From positions 1 through 35,562 of the IMG/VR virus record IMGVR_UViG_3300007538_000080: a stretch of 35,562 nt of DNA, one strand, 5' to 3'. The notes under the pieces were generated by a model. It worked only from the letters and a program-made list of their open reading frames with translations. It had not been told where the DNA came from and searched no databases. The position numbers were made by a program, and so were the translations under genes. Below, in pieces: positions 13,345 through 23,103 of this stretch. The stretch comes from a virus. The stretch's first letter is position 1. Each line of letters begins with the position of its first letter.

Positions 13345-14841
13345 CTACTCCTTAGCTAACGCAATCACGCTGAACTCGTTAAAGCTTATCCCGCTCATCG
13401 AGGTGTTGAAATCTTCAATTGTTGAACCGCTCCATACGGAATCAAAGTCCGCAAAAGTTACATAGCTGCTTGCCTGGATATCTACACCAGACTGAGAGAA
13501 GCTAGTGCTATCAATCCTGAACTTAGAGTCGAAGGCAGAAACTATCGAGCCAGTAACATTGCCAAACTCTACTCCAACTGGGATGCTCTGGTTTAGTCTG
13601 AACGAAGGACCACATAGCTCCTGTGCAATGCGCACACCTTTGCTCCATAGTATTCTATCGTTAACTATGAATGGGTTATCAATTACCGTGGCATCTTGTA
13701 TCTCGCTGGCTGGGGCACCGGTGTAGATTGTATGCTCAGTCTTTTCAAAGAATACTCCAGTACCGCGAACATAAAATGCTGGGTAGTCATCTCCACCTGC
13801 AGACTCAACACCAATTTTAAATGGCTCAAGCTCTGGATAGTTCGCTCCGACTACTGTAATCTCAATTTCATTAGGATTTTCAGTTAGCTCTATGGTGACC
13901 GAGCCTCCCTGCCCATTCCATTGCGCTGGCGTGAGTGGGATTCCGTCCTTTGCGACAATTACATATTGGCTATATGTGACTGGGAAAGCTACGGTTTGTA
14001 CAGCTATCGGTTGCTCAACGCTTTCAAGCGATGCGTTTACCAAAACTCTTCTTGTAATCTTTTCGTTTGCACTTACCTGGAAAGAGTCTACAATTGACAC
14101 GAATTCTAGGTTTGCATAATTTAGCTCATCAATACCCTGCTGCTTAAGAAGTGAGTTTGCCCTATAGTCTGTGTTGTATTTGACCACGGATACGCTTTGC
14201 GCAGCATCGTAGGCATCTATCTCTACAGTCTCGTTTGAGATAATCTGAGAGGTATCTACCTGTGATTGTCCCCCTTCTCTAAACCATAGCTCATCATTAA
14301 GTATGTACATTTCGATGAATGAGCTGTCGTCTTCGTCTACATAGGATGCCGCACAGAGCATCTTGAGGTGCTCCCAAACATTACCCTGCCAGCCAACAAA
14401 GTCTACGTCAATTGCGTCAAGCTTGTCGTAAAGTCCCGCCTCAAACATTGGGGCGACATCAACCAGGGAGCAATAGTACTCAATCGCAGCTGCGAGAGTG
14501 TATCCTCCAGCATCGCTACCCTGTGGAAGTGCGGTGCGGTCAACGTCTAGCTTTGCCTGAACGGTTTCGCCTACGATGGAAACTAAGTCATCATTAAAGG
14601 AAAGCTTTTTAATTGTAAAAGTAACATCGCCGTACTCTTCGTCCGACAAAATGGCTTCATTATTAATTGCAACTCGGCTACCCCTGGTTGTCACATCAGA
14701 GACAAGCTGAGCGGTGACCTGTCCGGTACCGCCATCAAGATTAGCTGCACTTATCGGGGTCGCATCCTCAGAGTATGAGAAACTGATTAAGGTTGCATCC
14801 TTAAAGTCTCCGCTACCGCTTACCGTTTCTAGGGAAGTCAA
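13345..14841 (-). CDS. Minor tail protein, tail-hub-like (498 aa)
   Basis: Its size and place after the Dit-like protein fit the siphovirus tail-hub/baseplate slot. N-terminal ~100 residues (ATLISFSYSEDATPISAANL, then TTRGSRVAINNEAILSD) look like the beta-barrel of hub proteins; the rest is beta-rich without a visible enzyme motif. The start is TTG at 14841, with GGAG 5 nt upstream and no closer ATG. The 2-bp distance to the neighbours shows tight operon packing. The assignment rests on context and general character. Confidence 0.65.
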   Translation of the reverse strand: MTSLETVSGSGDFKDATLISFSYSEDATPISAANLDGGTGQVTAQLVSDVTTRGSRVAINNEAILSDEEYGDVTFTIKKLSFNDDLVSIVGETVQAKLDVDRTALPQGSDAGGYTLAAAIEYYCSLVDVAPMFEAGLYDKLDAIDVDFVGWQGNVWEHLKMLCAASYVDEDDSSFIEMYILNDELWFREGGQSQVDTSQIISNETVEIDAYDAAQSVSVVKYNTDYRANSLLKQQGIDELNYANLEFVSIVDSFQVSANEKITRRVLVNASLESVEQPIAVQTVAFPVTYSQYVIVAKDGIPLTPAQWNGQGGSVTIELTENPNEIEITVVGANYPELEPFKIGVESAGGDDYPAFYVRGTGVFFEKTEHTIYTGAPASEIQDATVIDNPFIVNDRILWSKGVRIAQELCGPSFRLNQSIPVGVEFGNVTGSIVSAFDSKFRIDSTSFSQSGVDIQASSYVTFADFDSVWSGSTIEDFNTSMSGISFNEFSVIALAKE

Positions 14842-14843
14842 GC

Positions 14844-15722
14844 TTACTCCTCAATAAAGTCTGTAGCTACCTCGACATAGCCATCGTTTATCTTTGCAGA
14901 TACATAAGTAATTGTAGGTGCAGAAGAGAACAATAATCCTCTTGTTCCGCGACCTGAGATGAAATCGCCTTGCTCTACAGTAGATAGTTCAGGCAGCACC
15001 TGTGCAATCATGCCTGCAATATCAATCACGCTTGTAGATGCGCTTGGGTTTTTAACAATTACATCTACCATAGAGTAATCGCGACCACGAACCTGCGAGT
15101 TTGTCCTGATTGCACTGGTAACTGATAGTGGCTCAGTTTCTACGTCGGTTGTAGTTCCGCTGTCTCTGTCGTAACAGCGCAAGATAACTGTAGCATCACC
15201 GGATTCTTGCTCTCCATGCCAACCGAAGTGTAGCCTGTAATCTTCAGGGATAATAATTCTAAAGTATTCGGTGCTCTCCTGCACAGATGCCCCGAAGCTC
15301 AGCCTTAGGGATTTGTAAGGATAGTTCCTAGTGTTTGTTGCTGTATCAACCAAGCTGGCAGTTCCAACTGAGCTGATAGATGACCAGCCGTTTTGAGTTA
15401 GCATTGGTGACGCCCAGTTAGGCGCAAGCAGGTTGCTGTCTACGGCAAATGGGTCAAGCCAGTAAAACGGACCGTCTCCATAGATGCCATCGAAGTAATC
15501 TTTTACGGTGTGCAAGCTGTCGTTAACTGATGAGGCGTTTAGCGGACCAATCCAGGCAGGAGAGAACCGCCTGTGGCTGGCCTTAGAACGCTTTATAAAA
15601 GCTCGACCACTGAGGAGTTGCGAATCGGTAAAATAACCCGCTGAGGAGGCGTTCAGGCCCGTCCTAGGTGCAGGTATCCAGAGCTGCTTAGTGGCGTTTC
15701 CGAAATATACCTTGCGTTCCAT
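14844..15722 (-). CDS. Minor tail protein, distal-tail-like (292 aa)
   Basis: Directly follows the tape measure gene, where Dit-type proteins are found. The early part carries MERKVYFGNATKQLWIPAPR and then GDGPFYWLDPFA followed by NLLAPNWASP, a pattern I associate with actinophage minor tail proteins. The C-terminal half is a beta sandwich that could bind carbohydrate (DYSMVDVIVKNPSAS). Its ATG overlaps the tape measure stop (TAATG). Confidence 0.7.
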   Translation of the reverse strand: MERKVYFGNATKQLWIPAPRTGLNASSAGYFTDSQLLSGRAFIKRSKASHRRFSPAWIGPLNASSVNDSLHTVKDYFDGIYGDGPFYWLDPFAVDSNLLAPNWASPMLTQNGWSSISSVGTASLVDTATNTRNYPYKSLRLSFGASVQESTEYFRIIIPEDYRLHFGWHGEQESGDATVILRCYDRDSGTTTDVETEPLSVTSAIRTNSQVRGRDYSMVDVIVKNPSASTSVIDIAGMIAQVLPELSTVEQGDFISGRGTRGLLFSSAPTITYVSAKINDGYVEVATDFIEE

Positions 15723-18700
15723 TATCTGATTCCTCTTTGAGCTAGAATTCTATTGCCTTCATTTGCTGATTGTGCAATTGTAGCATTATCTGTGTACAAC
15801 GCAACTGGTCTGTCAATTGCTTGGCGAAGAAGCTGCCTGTCCTCTGGAGATAGGTAAACAGTCTGGGATGAGCCAGCTGCAGAAGAGCTTGTGACCCTGC
15901 TTGCAGTTGAAGCCCTCATCTGGTTGATTGAGTTAAGGAAGTCTACACCGTATCTGCTGACTGCTGATGCTTTAACGACATACTCGCCGTTAGATAGCAG
16001 TGCAGGAATGCTGTCGCTTGTTGCGCTTCCTGGGCCGGTGACCAATCCACCAGCTGCCCTTCTAATTACGCTTCCACCAGTGCCTCCCGCTCCAGAAGAA
16101 GCAACTTGCACCTCTTTATAGGTAGTGGTAACTGTGATGTTCTTGTCCTTGATTGTCGCAAGTCTAGCGTTAGCATCCTTTGCAAACTGAGTTACCTTGC
16201 CAAGAGCCTCTGAGGTCTCCGCGTTTATATCAGTTGTAACATCTTCAGGGATTTTTTCAAGAGAAGCAAGTAGCTCGGTGCGCAAAACATCTGCTAGGTC
16301 CGATGCTTGAGTCTCTGTGTAGCCCATTTGAAGGGCGTTATTATAGAAGTCGGTTACCTGAGATTCAATAATCTCGTTCAGGTCTTCGCCTTCTCCAGCA
16401 GTCGCCAGCATCCAAGCTGCAGCATCAGAATATTTTGTCGCCATGTCCTGAAGGGCTCGGTTCTGTTCTACAATCTGACGTGTCGTGGAGCCGATGCCTA
16501 GCTCACCTTGTGCTGTTGCTATTTCCTGCTGAGATTTAGCCACAGCGGAGTTAGCATCTGCGATGTTGTCTTGCTCTGAAGCTATATCTGCATTCAGTTC
16601 AGCAAGCTCACCGCGAATTTCATCAGCCCTCAGAGTGTCGCCATATTTCAGTGCAATCTGGAGCTGGTACTCAAGGGTGTTACTCTGTGCTGAGAGGCTT
16701 TGAATTGACGCATTTGCCTCATCAATCGTGCGCCTTGCATCATCAATCGACTTCTCTGCGTCCTCAATCGAATCCCTAGCGGCATCTGAGGCATCTGCCA
16801 TGTCGAGCCAGCCAAGGGTAATGTCATCGATTGCATTCTGCTGAGCAAAATATGCAGAGATGCTGGCCCTTAGAGCGGACTGGATGTTTCCAACAGCAGA
16901 TGCTATCTCAGCAAGTGACTTCTTTGCATTGTCGTTATCAGCAAGCTCCCTGTAGAAGTTCTCAACTTCCTTCTTAGATACCTTAGCTGTTTTTCCAGTC
17001 TTCTTAAGGGCATCGTCAATAAGCTTTAGCGCACTTGCAGGTGCACCGGCACGCACAAGGGCTTGACGCATAGCGCCTAGCTGATTTGCAAAGACCTGCA
17101 GGTTGCCGTTTGACATCACTGCCATGTTGTCAATTACATCTAGCAAAGAGTTGACGTTGCTTCTTCCCTCTTTGCTCCAGATGCTAAATGTATTTCCGTT
17201 TTCCTCAAGCGAGTCGCCCAAAGAGTTGATGCTTTCCTGCAAAGCCATTCTCTTGTTAGTCCAGCTGAACAGTTTGCCAATCAATTCCTGCAGCTTCTCA
17301 AGCGCAGTTTGAGCCTTCTTGGATTCAGTCGAAACCGAACCAAGACTAACTTTAAAACGAGAAGTGTTTTCGCTGAGTGCCCTGATTGCAGTTTGCCACT
17401 CATTGTTAAGAGTAATCGACCAGCCCTCTGCTGCAATTCTTGCCGCGTAGAACGAGTTAATAATTGCACGCATACCAGCAAGGTCAGGAGCGGTTGCAAG
17501 CTGAGCTCTAAACTCCTCAAGCTTAGGATTAATTGAAATTAAAGCGTTGACAATAAAGACCTTGGCAACATCGAATGCTTCAGCAGCGTCTAGCCCAGCA
17601 TTCTCCATCTCGGTAAGTGCGTCAACAATTCTATCTACCGTTCCAAGCCCGCCTTCACCTGCGGCATCGGCAGCTGCTACTGCAGCCTCAATGAATGACG
17701 CAAAGTTTCCGAAGTTCTCTCTGGCCGACTTGGTTAGGCCAGCCATCTCACCAGCAGTATTCTGTGCGCCTTGAATTAGAGTGTCTAGTGCGTCTGCCAC
17801 CTTGTTCTCGGCAAGTTGTGCGCCAAACAGGTCTGTTAGAGCATCCTTTAGGTCGATAACCGCATCTTCAGCATCTTCTACATCTTCTGTAAGTCCAGCT
17901 GCACTATTGCGAACTCTCTCAATAGCATCTGCAGTTGCGAGGTTCTCAACTTCCTTGTTAACCGCATCAGCAGCAAGTGCCGCCTCATCAAAAGCATTAG
18001 GAATTACTCTTACTTGCTTAAAGAACTCTTGCATTGACAGGCCAGATTCGTCAAACATCTGCGTAAACGCAGCGCCCTGTTCTTCTGTTATTTCCTTAAA
18101 GTCAATAGCTTGAGCAATCCTGTCAGAGAATGTAGCGCCAGACTTAAATGCTACTGCGTCAATTGCATCAGTAAATTCCTTGTCAAAGGCATCAGCATAA
18201 GTCTGCGCACCGGCACCATCACCTGCAGCATCTTCTACTGCTGCAGTGTACATTTCCATGTAGTCAAAGCCAAGTGCACGCAGGCTGGCTTCAACGTTTG
18301 TACCAACACCGAAGTCAAGCATCTCAGCAAGCAGGTCGCCAGTTGAGCCATCTTCTTTGGCATATTTCCTAGCGCCGAGAGCAAGCCACTTGACGTACTC
18401 TTCTCCCTGCTCAACTGCTAACTGCTCATCAATTTCAACGCCACCGGATACTCCAGCTTGAGCGCTTTGATTGTCAAGCAATGCTGCAGTGTTATCTTCG
18501 ATTGCACCTGTGGTTGTGTCGAATGCACCTGGAAGCTCTTTTTGGCTTTCAGTCCTGGCCTCGTGTGCCTCAGCCATCTCTATATATGCTTTTTTGTTTG
18601 CTCTGGCTTGCTTTTCCTCATCTGACATCGTGATTTTTAGCGTGTTAATTGCCGCGTTGCCCAATTCGGCGTCTCTTGCCATTGCCTCCATCGCGGCACT

Positions 18701-20926
18701 TAGGCCACCGCCTGCCTCAACTCCTGCCTTGCCTAGCTTAGAGAAGTCTTCTGCACTCTTGCTGGCTCCAATTCCTGCGTCAATAAGCACAGCTGCTATA
18801 GTAGCAAGGGTGGCAACCAATCCCACAAATGGGAGAGTTTTAATACTAAGTCCAAGAACCTTGAAGCTTCCAGCCAAGCCGGTCACACCTGCGGAAGCCC
18901 CCGCACTTGCGCCGGTCATTGACTTAGCTAAAGCGATAAAGGTTCCAACGCTAATGTTAGCCTTTATCCCCTCACCAGCGAGGGCTTTAAATGCAAACTT
19001 AAGTGCAAGCAATCCTGCTATACCACCGGTTAGGGCGGCAAAGAACAAAGTGGCACCTGCTAGAAGGCCACCAAAGATTGCAATTACCGTCTTACCAACT
19101 GGCCCCATGTTCGATAGGAACTGTGCTGCACTGGCAACCATGTCAGCAAAGATTCCCGCTACGCCAGCAAGAGGCTCCCCTACGGCTGCAGCAAGCGCCT
19201 GAATGGAGTTTTGCATAATCTGAATTCTTGATGCAACATCATCTACTACCTGTCCGAATGCCTCGGTAGAGTAGGTGCCAAGTAGGTACTGCTCGCGGCT
19301 GTCTGCTAGTGCTTGTTCAAGCACACCCATGTTGCCGGCAAGTCTTGTGATTACGTTTAGCTCACGAGTGTTGACAATTCCCAGTTCCTTCATAGCAACG
19401 TTAAGCTCACCGGTTGCATTTGCGCCGTAGAGGAACTGTCTAAAGAAGTCGCTTGGGTTGGTCCTGTAAAGCGCTACAGCCTCCTCGGTTGTTCGCCCCA
19501 TCATGGCAGCAAACTTATCCATACGCTCGCTTGCTAGGGATGCCTCTAGGTCAAAAGTCCTGAACAAGCGGGTAAATACACCACGTGCCTCTTCTGGCCT
19601 AACCTTTAAGGAGGCAAGCGCTGAGCTGAAGCCTACAACTTCGTCTGCCGATAGACCGGCTTGGTAACCCGCAGCACCAATAGATTCTGACATCCTCAGG
19701 ATTTCACGGTCAGTCGCTACCGAGTTGATACCAGTATAGGTAATTGCGGAGGATAGGTTTTCAAACTTAGATACGGGTACATCCAGCAGCTGTGCTAGAC
19801 GACCAAAGCTCATACCTACTTCATCTACGCTGATGCCAGTAATGGTTGAGAACTTGATTACAGTCTCTGAGAAGGAGTCAACAGCATCAGCAGCGATACC
19901 TAGCTGCGCACCTAGAGTAGCAGCCTTTGTGATGTCCTCAAATGCCACTGGTATTTCAAGTGACATCTGGATTAGCGTCTTTCTAAGTTCTTCCGCCTGT
20001 CCCCTAACTTCAGGGATATTTGACTGTAGGCTTAGCTGAGTAGTTCTCTCAACCGAAGTAAATGCCGACTGGAACTTGATGGCTTCTCTGGCGGCTAGTC
20101 CGAAGGCTCCTGCAAGTGCGGTTCCAAACATGGCTGCCCTGCGAGAGATGTCGTAAAGAGCATACCTAGCGCCCGCCATCTGGCGTTCGAACTGCTTGGA
20201 GTTGAAGTAGTCAATCTTGTTGGACTGAGCATCCTGCTTCATCTTCTGTAGAGAAGCCTTGTGTGCTTGCTCCCTTTGCTTAAGGGCAGCCTTCCAGAAG
20301 TTTACATACTCCTTGGTCTCTGCTTTGTTTCTGTTTGCAAGCCACTTCTGCACAGCTGCAGTTTCTGACTTAGCTTTCCTCTCAGCAGCAGACTTCTCTT
20401 TTAAAGCCTGCTTCCAGAATGATACATACTCTTTGGTTGACTGCCTGTTAGAAGAACGTAGCCATTTGTTGTATCGCTTTTCATCTGACTCGTTGCGCTT
20501 GATAAACGCCTTAGAGTCTGCAGCCTTCTGCTTCTGAAGTGCTTTAAACTCTCTGGCTAGCTGACGCTCATACTGTGCCCGCTGCTTTGCTGACATCTGA
20601 GCGATGCGGGCAATCTTCTTCTCTTCGAGACCTAGGTTTCTTCCAACATTTGTTCCAGGCTTAATCCCGCCCCGGTTGCGGTACTTCTCCAGCTCAATCT
20701 GGGAGAGAATCTTTGCTTTTCTACGAGCAGACTCAATCTCCTGGGCTTCGGTGCGCTTTATTTGCGCTTTGCGCTTGTCGCTACTTGACTTTAGGTAGCC
20801 ATCGATTTTATCCGTGCTAATCTTAGCAGAGCTGGCAATAATCTTAAACGAAGCACCCGCAGCTTTTGCGTTTGCTTTGAATTTGCCTACTTCAAGATTT
20901 AATCTGGCACGAATGTTCAACGGCAC
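15722..20926 (-). CDS. Tail tape measure protein (1734 aa)
   Basis: By far the longest gene. The N-terminal ~250 residues are basic coiled coil (KALKQKAADSKAFIKRNE). A TIGR01760-type core follows near 270-520, including ITGISVDEVGMSFGRLAQLL, LSADEVVGFSSALASL and EARGVFTRLFRTFD. Hydrophobic stretches near 605-650 (KTVIAIFGGLLAGATLFFAA) and 700-720 may insert in the host membrane during DNA entry. Coiled coils dominate the C-terminal half. At about 1.5 angstrom per residue the tail would be roughly 260 nm. GTG at 20926 has AGGTGG only 1 nt away; TTG at 20920 gives the same site a 7-nt spacer and may be the true start. Confidence 0.92.
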   Translation of the reverse strand: MPLNIRARLNLEVGKFKANAKAAGASFKIIASSAKISTDKIDGYLKSSSDKRKAQIKRTEAQEIESARRKAKILSQIELEKYRNRGGIKPGTNVGRNLGLEEKKIARIAQMSAKQRAQYERQLAREFKALQKQKAADSKAFIKRNESDEKRYNKWLRSSNRQSTKEYVSFWKQALKEKSAAERKAKSETAAVQKWLANRNKAETKEYVNFWKAALKQREQAHKASLQKMKQDAQSNKIDYFNSKQFERQMAGARYALYDISRRAAMFGTALAGAFGLAAREAIKFQSAFTSVERTTQLSLQSNIPEVRGQAEELRKTLIQMSLEIPVAFEDITKAATLGAQLGIAADAVDSFSETVIKFSTITGISVDEVGMSFGRLAQLLDVPVSKFENLSSAITYTGINSVATDREILRMSESIGAAGYQAGLSADEVVGFSSALASLKVRPEEARGVFTRLFRTFDLEASLASERMDKFAAMMGRTTEEAVALYRTNPSDFFRQFLYGANATGELNVAMKELGIVNTRELNVITRLAGNMGVLEQALADSREQYLLGTYSTEAFGQVVDDVASRIQIMQNSIQALAAAVGEPLAGVAGIFADMVASAAQFLSNMGPVGKTVIAIFGGLLAGATLFFAALTGGIAGLLALKFAFKALAGEGIKANISVGTFIALAKSMTGASAGASAGVTGLAGSFKVLGLSIKTLPFVGLVATLATIAAVLIDAGIGASKSAEDFSKLGKAGVEAGGGLSAAMEAMARDAELGNAAINTLKITMSDEEKQARANKKAYIEMAEAHEARTESQKELPGAFDTTTGAIEDNTAALLDNQSAQAGVSGGVEIDEQLAVEQGEEYVKWLALGARKYAKEDGSTGDLLAEMLDFGVGTNVEASLRALGFDYMEMYTAAVEDAAGDGAGAQTYADAFDKEFTDAIDAVAFKSGATFSDRIAQAIDFKEITEEQGAAFTQMFDESGLSMQEFFKQVRVIPNAFDEAALAADAVNKEVENLATADAIERVRNSAAGLTEDVEDAEDAVIDLKDALTDLFGAQLAENKVADALDTLIQGAQNTAGEMAGLTKSARENFGNFASFIEAAVAAADAAGEGGLGTVDRIVDALTEMENAGLDAAEAFDVAKVFIVNALISINPKLEEFRAQLATAPDLAGMRAIINSFYAARIAAEGWSITLNNEWQTAIRALSENTSRFKVSLGSVSTESKKAQTALEKLQELIGKLFSWTNKRMALQESINSLGDSLEENGNTFSIWSKEGRSNVNSLLDVIDNMAVMSNGNLQVFANQLGAMRQALVRAGAPASALKLIDDALKKTGKTAKVSKKEVENFYRELADNDNAKKSLAEIASAVGNIQSALRASISAYFAQQNAIDDITLGWLDMADASDAARDSIEDAEKSIDDARRTIDEANASIQSLSAQSNTLEYQLQIALKYGDTLRADEIRGELAELNADIASEQDNIADANSAVAKSQQEIATAQGELGIGSTTRQIVEQNRALQDMATKYSDAAAWMLATAGEGEDLNEIIESQVTDFYNNALQMGYTETQASDLADVLRTELLASLEKIPEDVTTDINAETSEALGKVTQFAKDANARLATIKDKNITVTTTYKEVQVASSGAGGTGGSVIRRAAGGLVTGPGSATSDSIPALLSNGEYVVKASAVSRYGVDFLNSINQMRASTASRVTSSSAAGSSQTVYLSPEDRQLLRQAIDRPVALYTDNATIAQSANEGNRILAQRGIR

Positions 20927-20944
20927 ACCACCTATCGTCAGCTT

Positions 20945-21376
20945 CTATTCTATCGTATCCGCATCTATCATTGCCTGGTAGTAGGAGGCACGGGTGGGCA
21001 TGTCGCCTTCATCATAGGTGTAAGGCACGACATAAGGATACTCGCCATACGTTTTCTTGCTAGACTTTTTCTTCTGTTCCTTTTCGTGCCACTTGTCTAG
21101 CTCTGCTTTTGCGAAGCACTTAGCGGTTTTGACTTTAAACCCTACATTGTGTGCGTGTTCATTACGACAAATCCAGATTGGGTTACCGCATTCCTGACAT
21201 GTCTCCTCTTGAAGAATCTGGTACGCTTCTAGGAGTTTAAAGTCAAAGGGTGTCCACGGGTCTGTTGGCTGCTCATGGAACAGCATAGCCACTGGCCTTA
21301 CACCAGCGGCTATTGCTGCCTTGATTGCAGTTACGTAACCGCGGTTACCCTCCCATGTCAGGACTTCGGTAAAAAA
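20945..21376 (-). CDS. Tail assembly chaperone, -1 frameshift extension (gpT-like part)
   Basis: This frame is open from the slippery site at 21370-21376 to TAG at 20945, about 141 codons (first TEVLTWEGNRGYVTAIKAAI, then VAMLFHEQPTDPWTPFDF). It has no convincing start of its own: the nearest in-frame GTG (21292) lacks a ribosome site and would drop conserved-looking sequence. Cys-rich CQECGNPIWICRNEHAHN and a Lys-rich segment (EKEQKKKSSKKTYGEYPY) follow. The position between the major tail protein and the tape measure is the classical G/GT site. The fusion would be about 328 aa and would chaperone the tape measure during tail assembly. Confidence 0.85.
   Translation of the reverse strand, partial: FFTEVLTWEGNRGYVTAIKAAIAAGVRPVAMLFHEQPTDPWTPFDFKLLEAYQILQEETCQECGNPIWICRNEHAHNVGFKVKTAKCFAKAELDKWHEKEQKKKSSKKTYGEYPYVVPYTYDEGDMPTRASYYQAMIDADTIE
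21335..21376 (-). promoter_or_regulatory. Programmed -1 ribosomal frameshift site
   Basis: On the minus strand the heptamer T TTT TTA (21376-21370) is in the correct phase relative to the G frame (GGT TTT TTA), four codons before the G stop. After slipping, the new frame stays open to 20945. A perfect palindrome GTAACCGCGGTTAC (21348-21335) begins 21 nt after the heptamer and could act as the stimulatory hairpin, though the spacer is longer than usual. Confidence 0.85.
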
Positions 21377-21930
21377 CCTGCGTCCGTCGCTGACTCAAAA
21401 TAGCTAGAAGCTAGAGTAAGCTTCTGCATGGTGTCAATTAGGATTTCCCATGAGTCAACTGGGATGGCGTCACGCAGGTCCATAATGTCCTCAACGGTGA
21501 ACTTGCTCTCGTCCTCATTGCCCTCAGTGTCTGAGACCTTGACTACGTTCTCCGCAATCAACGCACAGAGGTAGTGCTTAATCCACTCTGGCTCGTTAAG
21601 CCCGCCGTCCTGTCCGAACTTCTCGTTTGCTTCCTTGGTAATCTTTTCGACTACTCCCTGGCCAACGCCACGCATGTGGAAAGTAAGCTTTGACTCAACG
21701 ATTTTCTTGCTTAGTAGCTCAGCTTCTTTGTTAAGCTCTTCGTACTCAGCAGAAGCTGGGTCGGTTTCCTTGAGTGCGGCTGTAATCGCATCTAGCTCAA
21801 ACGCTGATGCACCATCGATATAAATATCAACGGACTTCTCTGGGTAAGCCCTGCCCTTAATGGCATCGGCCAAAGAGAACTTGCCCTTTTTCTGGGCCTC
21901 TTCTGCAAGATTAATAATATTGTCGCTCAT
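21358..21930 (-). CDS. Tail assembly chaperone (gpG-like) (190 aa)
   Basis: An acidic helical protein (MSDNIINLAEEAQKKGKFSL; VEDIMDLRDAIPVDSWEILI) placed between the major tail protein and the tape measure, as gpG-type chaperones are. The GGAAGG ribosome site is 6 nt before the ATG. Its last codons read GGT TTT TTA CCG AAG TCC TGA, containing the slippery heptamer T TTT TTA. It is preceded by a strong terminator at 21965-22007, so its expression needs read-through or an unseen promoter. Confidence 0.85.
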   Translation of the reverse strand: MSDNIINLAEEAQKKGKFSLADAIKGRAYPEKSVDIYIDGASAFELDAITAALKETDPASAEYEELNKEAELLSKKIVESKLTFHMRGVGQGVVEKITKEANEKFGQDGGLNEPEWIKHYLCALIAENVVKVSDTEGNEDESKFTVEDIMDLRDAIPVDSWEILIDTMQKLTLASSYFESATDAGFLPKS

Positions 21931-21964
21931 TTTGCGCCTTCCGTTTATCGCCGTTTAGGAGGTG

Positions 21965-22007
21965 AAAAGGCTGGGTGGGGCAAACGGGCGCAAAACCCCA
22001 CCCAGCC
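21965..22007 (-). terminator. Rho-independent terminator after the major tail protein gene
   Basis: A perfect 12-bp stem, GGCTGGGTGGGG with CCCCACCCAGCC (arms 21996-22007 and 21969-21980), is followed on the minus strand by TTTT and CACCTCCT. It begins 14 nt after the major tail gene stop. It would raise major tail mRNA relative to the downstream chaperones and tape measure. Confidence 0.9.
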
Positions 22008-22020
22008 GGTTGTTCAGGTG

Positions 22021-23103
22021 TTAGGCTACAGTCGCAACGTTAACACCAAGCTTGCCCTGAGGGGCAAAGTTAACCATGAACTTAACGCTGTCTTCACCCT
22101 CGGTGTTGTCCATGAAAGCGTCTGCGATGAACTTGAATGCAGATACTTCCTGGTCAACGTCAAGTGCGGTAGACGCTGGGATACCAACGCGGGTAACCAA
22201 GAAGCCAACTGGGCGTGAGCCGTCGGTAGCTGCCTTGAATGCCTCGAATGCGTCGTAGTATGCACCAGAAGTCTCCGAGGTAATACCACGGAAGAAGGTT
22301 AGGTTGCCAGAGAATTGTGCGAATCCACGAGTCTGAACCTGGCCCTCGTCTAGGATACCGCGGTCGTCGATTGCGTTCGAGTCGGTTGAGCCTAGCTCGT
22401 ATCCGTCGAATGCAATAGCAGCAGTTAGGTCGATAGAACCTGAAGCCTCGATGTCAGCAACAGAAGGCTCTGCAACGAACTCGTCCTCGGTGCCAGAGAT
22501 GTTGGATACTGGAACCCAGTAAACCTTAATCTTAGCGTTTGAGGTGGACTTGGTTCCTACAAGAGACTTAAGCTCTGGACCTGCACCAGCAGTACCTGCG
22601 GCTACGGCTACGTTTACACGAACCTCACCGGTTACTAGGAAGCGTGCACCAGTGCGTAGCATTTCGCCATCGCCTAGTAGCTCTACTGGGAAGTCAGTCT
22701 TGACACCGTAGACGCTGATAAGGTCACCAGCAGCGAATGCTGCATCGTGGACCTTGCCAACGCGCTTGATTAGGTAGTACTTCACGTCTGGCTGTGAGAA
22801 CAGCGAACGGAACTTGTTGTACACAGAGTCAGCAGCTAGGTTCTCATCACGGAATCCGTCAAGTGAAGCCTCGTAGTTGCTGTAGGTTGGGGTCTGTACA
22901 GTGGCGTTGTCAACAATAGCTAGCGAGTCATCGCTGTCGCTGTCAGTCATGTTGAGAGTATAGTCATCTGTAACAGCCGGGGAGATGTTGAACACCTTGG
23001 TTGCGCTAGTAATCTCGGTCAGCGTTGGTGCTGTCCAGTCTGCAAACGCATCTGCGGTGGCAACGTAGAGGCCCACATTTGGGCGTAGCATCTTAGTAGC
23101 CAT
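22021..23103 (-). CDS. Major tail (tube) protein (360 aa)
   Basis: Position between the tail terminator and the chaperones, plus a following strong terminator, point to the highly expressed tail tube subunit. The sequence is beta-rich with few charged clusters (GLYVATADAFADWTAPTLTE; KVFNISPAVTDDYTLNM; VQTRGFAQFSGNLTFFRG), typical of actinophage tube proteins. The C-terminal domain after ~290 (VGFLVTRVGIPASTALDVDQ) may be a surface-exposed addition. Its ATG overlaps the previous stop (TAATG). Confidence 0.8.
   Translation of the reverse strand: MATKMLRPNVGLYVATADAFADWTAPTLTEITSATKVFNISPAVTDDYTLNMTDSDSDDSLAIVDNATVQTPTYSNYEASLDGFRDENLAADSVYNKFRSLFSQPDVKYYLIKRVGKVHDAAFAAGDLISVYGVKTDFPVELLGDGEMLRTGARFLVTGEVRVNVAVAAGTAGAGPELKSLVGTKSTSNAKIKVYWVPVSNISGTEDEFVAEPSVADIEASGSIDLTAAIAFDGYELGSTDSNAIDDRGILDEGQVQTRGFAQFSGNLTFFRGITSETSGAYYDAFEAFKAATDGSRPVGFLVTRVGIPASTALDVDQEVSAFKFIADAFMDNTEGEDSVKFMVNFAPQGKLGVNVATVA

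Noticed and set aside
18471-19202. 243-codon plus-strand ORF opposite the tape measure gene
   Set aside because: It is an antisense shadow of Ala/Gly-rich coding, lacks a ribosome site and has Ala/Ser/Pro low-complexity content.
20947-20955. TAGAAT -10-like element before the tape measure gene
   Set aside because: It is made of the last codons of the chaperone frame (ATA GAA TAG), lacks TGn, and the tape measure gene has an SD.
20945-21292. Independent 115-aa gene starting at GTG 21292
   Set aside because: No ribosome site; the frame extends upstream exactly to a -1 slippery heptamer, so it is the gpT part.
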